NCBI RefSeq assembly: GCF_040782645.1
Contig: NZ_CP160403.1
Span: 6,607,001 to 6,671,000 of the forward strand
DNA from: Streptomyces sp. HUAS ZL42
GTDB taxonomy: Bacteria; Actinomycetota; Actinomycetes; Streptomycetales; Streptomycetaceae
Direction: 5' to 3'
DNA length: 64,000 bases
In this document: positions 61,536 to 64,000 of the stretch, piece after piece
How the letters are laid out: each line of letters opens with the position of its first letter
How positions within the stretch are numbered: the first letter of the stretch is position 1
Translations under genes and position numbers: made by a program
The notes under the pieces: model-generated
Told to the model about the DNA's origin: nothing
Database searches by the model: none
What the model saw: the letters and a program-made list of their open reading frames with translations, nothing else

Positions 61536-62675
61536 ATGCGTTCCCTGACGGCAGCGACAGAGGTTTGCGAACGATTCCATCCAGGGCTGCTCGCAGCCCT
61601 GGAAGAGCTTCCGCTCATGGCGCGGGAGGCCCCGGACAGCCCGGTCGTCGAGGCGTACCGCCGACACGGTGGGCCCGGCCTGCTGGTCCCCGCCGAGTAC
61701 GGGGGCGGTGCCGCGGGTCCGCTGGACGCCGTTCGGGTGCAGCGGGCCATCGCCTCGGCCTCGCCGTCCCTCGGCGTCGCCACCGTGATGCACCACTTCA
61801 CCGTCGCCATGCTCTTCCGGCTGGCCGCGACCGCCGAGCGGCTCACACCCGCCCAGCTCAAGGTACTCACCGCGGTGGCCGGCGACGGACTGCTGCTCGC
61901 CTCCGGGTGGGCGGAGGGCCGTACCGACCAGAACATCCTCGCCCCGGCCGTGGTGGCACTGCGCACCGCGACCGGCTACCGGGTCAACGGTGCGAAGAAG
62001 CCGTGCAGCCTCTCCCGTTCCATGGACGTGCTGACCGCCAGCGTCATGGTCACGGACGACGACGGCCGGGCCGCTCTCGCCCTGATGCTCATACCCGCAT
62101 CCTCACCGGGCATCGAGACCGTGCCGTTCTGGGCGACCCCCGTGCTCGCGGCCGCGCAGAGCGACGAGGTCCGGCTGACCGACGTCTACGTCCCCGAGGA
62201 CCTGGTCATCCACAGCACCCCCGAGGACCACGACCGGCTCGACGACCTGCAGACGGCCGGCTTCACCTGGTTCGAACTGCTCGCCACGTCCTCCTACACG
62301 GGGGCCGCCTCCGCCCTGGTGGCGCAGGTGCTCGCCGGGGACCGGGGCAGCGCCCAGGACCGCGCCGCCCTGGCGGTCCGGCTCGAGGCGGCGGTCGGCC
62401 TGGTGGAGGGCACCGCCCGCGCCCTGGCGGACGGGCTGGACGGCGACGAGGCGGTGGCCGCCGTGCTCACCGCCCGCTACGCGACGCAGGACCTGCTCGC
62501 CGCCACGGTCGACCAGGCCGTGGAGATGCTCGGCGGAATGGCGTTCATCCGCTCGCCCGAGGTGGCCCACCTGGCCGCGACGGTCCGGGCGCTCGCCTTC
62601 CACCCGCCCTCGCGCTCGAGCGTGGCGACGGAACTGGCCGAGTACTTCGCCGGCGGCCCCCTGCGCCTGTCCTGA
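61536..62675 (+). CDS. Flavin-dependent N-hydroxylase of the acyl-CoA dehydrogenase fold (VlmH-like)
   Basis: 379 residues with the acyl-CoA-dehydrogenase architecture: PGLLVPAEYGGGAAG and SPSLGVATVMHHF in the N-terminal helical part, LLASGWAEGRTDQN where dehydrogenases bind flavin and substrate, and AVEMLGGMAFIRSPEVAHL in the C-terminal helices. The catalytic Glu of true dehydrogenases is not evident. VlmH, the isobutylamine N-hydroxylase, has this fold and needs a flavin reductase, which is encoded two genes on. It would hydroxylate the amine made by the decarboxylase. ATG 61536 follows AGGAG. The frame is open to 61239 but passes through the promoter. Confidence 0.85.
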   Translation: MRSLTAATEVCERFHPGLLAALEELPLMAREAPDSPVVEAYRRHGGPGLLVPAEYGGGAAGPLDAVRVQRAIASASPSLGVATVMHHFTVAMLFRLAATAERLTPAQLKVLTAVAGDGLLLASGWAEGRTDQNILAPAVVALRTATGYRVNGAKKPCSLSRSMDVLTASVMVTDDDGRAALALMLIPASSPGIETVPFWATPVLAAAQSDEVRLTDVYVPEDLVIHSTPEDHDRLDDLQTAGFTWFELLATSSYTGAASALVAQVLAGDRGSAQDRAALAVRLEAAVGLVEGTARALADGLDGDEAVAAVLTARYATQDLLAATVDQAVEMLGGMAFIRSPEVAHLAATVRALAFHPPSRSSVATELAEYFAGGPLRLS

Positions 62676-62702
62676 CCCCGCAGCCATCGGAAGGGCACCC
62701 TC

Positions 62703-63218
62703 ATGGACATCAAGAACCCGGTCGAGTCACCGGTCACTTTCAACCTGCACCGCGCCGAGTACCTGATCGCCTTCGCCGTCACGATCGTGCTGATCCTCGT
62801 GCACTTCCAGGACATCCGCTGGATCCCGGCGATCGCGCTCTTCCTCTACATCGACGTGATCGGCTACATCCCGGGCGCCATCGCCTACCGGCGCAGCCCG
62901 GACGGCCGTATCCCCAAGGCGTACTACGTCCTCTACAACAGCATGCACAGCCTCATCAGCGTGGCCGCCGTCGGCGCCCTGTGGTGGTGGATCGTCGGTG
63001 CCGAATGGGCCCTGCTGGCGCTGCCCTTCCACGTCTTCGGCGACCGGGGCGTCTTCGGCAACTTCCTCAAGCCGTTCGGGCTGCCCTTCGAGCCGGAGTC
63101 CACGCCCCTGGTGGACCAGGTGACCGCCATGCTGCGCCGCCGGGGCAGGACGAGCAGCCGGGTCCCGCTGCCGCTGAGCGAGGAGCGCGGCGGTCCCGTC
63201 GTCGGAGCGAGCCGTTGA
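62703..63218 (+). CDS. Integral membrane protein (VlmO-like position and size)
   Basis: 171 residues with about four membrane helices (AEYLIAFAVTIVLILVHF, WIPAIALFLYIDVIGYIPG, MHSLISVAAVGALWWWIVG, WALLALPFHVFG) and a charged tail. Several His, Asp and Tyr residues lie at helix ends (HFQD, IDVIGY, NSMHS, FHVFGDRG) and could form a metal or catalytic site. In valanimycin biosynthesis the membrane protein VlmO is, as I recall, linked to N-N bond formation from the O-seryl-hydroxylamine. Order between N-hydroxylase and flavin reductase supports the same role here. It lies 27 bp after the hydroxylase gene. Confidence 0.8.
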   Translation: MDIKNPVESPVTFNLHRAEYLIAFAVTIVLILVHFQDIRWIPAIALFLYIDVIGYIPGAIAYRRSPDGRIPKAYYVLYNSMHSLISVAAVGALWWWIVGAEWALLALPFHVFGDRGVFGNFLKPFGLPFEPESTPLVDQVTAMLRRRGRTSSRVPLPLSEERGGPVVGASR

Positions 63219-63796
63219 GCCGGCCCCCGGCCCGCTTCGCCGACCGGACCGCGGACGTGGGGGACGCCGCGCAGGTCGCCCGCATGGCGCTGCGCCACGT
63301 GGCCTCCGGGGTGACCGTCCTGACGGTGAACCGGGACGGCGTCCCGCACGGCACCACGGCGAGCGCGGTGGTCGCGGTCTCCCGCGATCCGCTGATCCTC
63401 GGCGTGTGCCTGCACCCGTCGTCCTCGTTCGGATCGATGGTCCGCCGCACGGGGAAGTTCTCCGTCAACGTCCTCAGCTCCGGCCAGACCGCCGTCGCCC
63501 GCCACTTCGCCGACCCCGGACGCCCCTCGGGACACGCCCAGTTCGACCGGCTGGAGTGGTCCACCGACACGATGAGCGGCGCCCCCCTGCTGACCGGCAG
63601 CCTCGCCCACCTGTCCTGCCGGACGGTGGCCCGGCACCGTGTCGGCGACCACGACCTGCTGATCGCCGAGGTCACCGGCGGCACCCACCACACCGGGTCG
63701 CCGATGCTCAGCTTCGCCGGCCGGCTGCACGAGGCGGACATCACGCCGTCGCCCCTTCCCCTCTCTCCCACCGCTACCCGCAGCGAGGTGTCATGA
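63215..63796 (+). CDS. Flavin reductase domain protein (VlmR-like partner)
   Basis: 193 residues of the split-barrel flavin reductase family: ALRHVASGVTVLTVNRDGVP, HGTTASAVVAVSRDPLILGV, FSVNVLSSGQ and HARFDRLEW-like GHAQFDRLEW. Such proteins reduce FAD or FMN with NAD(P)H and pass it to a separate oxygenase. The partner is most likely the N-hydroxylase two genes upstream. The start is TTG at 63215, overlapping the membrane-protein stop (TTGA) with GGAG upstream. The stop overlaps the next start (ATGA). Confidence 0.9.
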   Translation: MSRPPARFADRTADVGDAAQVARMALRHVASGVTVLTVNRDGVPHGTTASAVVAVSRDPLILGVCLHPSSSFGSMVRRTGKFSVNVLSSGQTAVARHFADPGRPSGHAQFDRLEWSTDTMSGAPLLTGSLAHLSCRTVARHRVGDHDLLIAEVTGGTHHTGSPMLSFAGRLHEADITPSPLPLSPTATRSEVS

Positions 63797-64000
63797 CTGT
63801 CGAGATACCGGTCGAAGCCGACTGGGACCGCGCCCCGAACCTGCTCGAAGGCGCCCAGGAGATGACCCTGTCCGCCGAGGAGTGCGACCTCGCCTACTGG
63901 CTGTCGGCCGTCGCCCAGGGCACCCTGCGCGGCCGTGCCGAACGCGGACACGCCGCCGGCACCCCGGAGCACATGCGCCGCCCCGGCCCGCTGCGCGACG
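63793..64000 (+). CDS. 5' part of a gene of unknown function, cut by the window edge
   Basis: Sixty-nine codons are visible from ATG 63793, overlapping the flavin reductase stop. The protein begins MTVEIPVEADWDRAPNLLEG and continues with MTLSAEECDLAYWLSAVAQG, a helical and acidic N-terminus with no signal peptide. I cannot assign a family from this part. It continues the N-hydroxylase operon, so it should belong to the pathway. Confidence 0.7.
   Translation, partial: MTVEIPVEADWDRAPNLLEGAQEMTLSAEECDLAYWLSAVAQGTLRGRAERGHAAGTPEHMRRPGPLRD

Overview
The window looks like chromosomal DNA of a Streptomyces or close relative. It has very high GC coding sequence, many GTG/TTG starts, ATGA/GTGA gene overlaps, LacI, MarR, TetR and SARP regulators, a Ser/Thr kinase and a type I polyketide synthase. 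No CRISPR array, integrase or intact transposase was seen. All family names below come from reading the translated sequence and recalling families, not from database searches.

Left part (1-9.0 kb): miscellaneous accessory genes. These are a GHKL anti-sigma-type ATPase, a DUF475/TerC-like membrane protein, a DUF485-like protein with a sodium:solute symporter, YnfA with a small Cys-rich membrane protein and a MarR regulator, a methyltransferase translationally coupled to a GerW-like protein, a scar joining the remains of an HxlR regulator and an NmrA-type reductase, and an amphi-Trp protein.

Carbohydrate island (9.0-25.1 kb): a secreted GH32 levanase/inulinase with a nested internal domain duplication and a divergent LacI regulator. 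A second LacI regulator is followed by a sugar ABC importer (binding protein and two permeases), cytoplasmic GH3 and GH32 enzymes, and a Tat-exported GH30 with discoidin and IPT modules. The island ends in a large composite terminator.

Middle (25.3-29.6 kb): a kinase fused to an extracellular GH114 domain, a VanW-type protein, and a small graveyard of gene fragments.

Biosynthetic region (29.8 kb to the right edge, and running off it): P450, PF10014-type dioxygenase, free-standing ACP, a KS-AT-DH-ACP polyketide synthase without KR, an acyl-activating ligase, a type II thioesterase, SnoaL-like proteins, TetR, an MFS exporter and a SARP activator. Next come sulfur genes (CbiX-like chelatase, sulfonate ABC importer, cysN-cysD-cysH, SBP56/methanethiol-oxidase-like protein, sulfite reductase). 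The last part is a set resembling the valanimycin (azoxy, N-N bond) pathway: PLP decarboxylase, cupin, haem-oxygenase-like diiron oxidase, LPG-synthetase-like aminoacyl-tRNA-dependent transferase, VlmH-like flavin N-hydroxylase, VlmO-like membrane protein and flavin reductase. Inside this set lies a class II (serine-type) tRNA gene whose anticodon loop lacks a serine anticodon and U33.

Regulation ties the region together. A 14-bp palindrome, GGACCGATCGGTCC, lies just downstream of the -10 of both the exporter (two copies) and the SARP gene (one copy), which suggests TetR control of both. Heptamers containing TCAG, repeated every 11 bp and mostly ending 9-10 bp before a -10-like hexamer, occur at the dioxygenase, ACP/PKS, SBP56-sulfite reductase, PLP decarboxylase, cupin, tRNA and N-hydroxylase promoters, and less cleanly at cysH. 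This is the classical layout of SARP operators. The inference is one pathway of more than 30 kb in which sulfate reduction and a dedicated, probably non-decoding seryl-tRNA are induced together with the biosynthetic enzymes.
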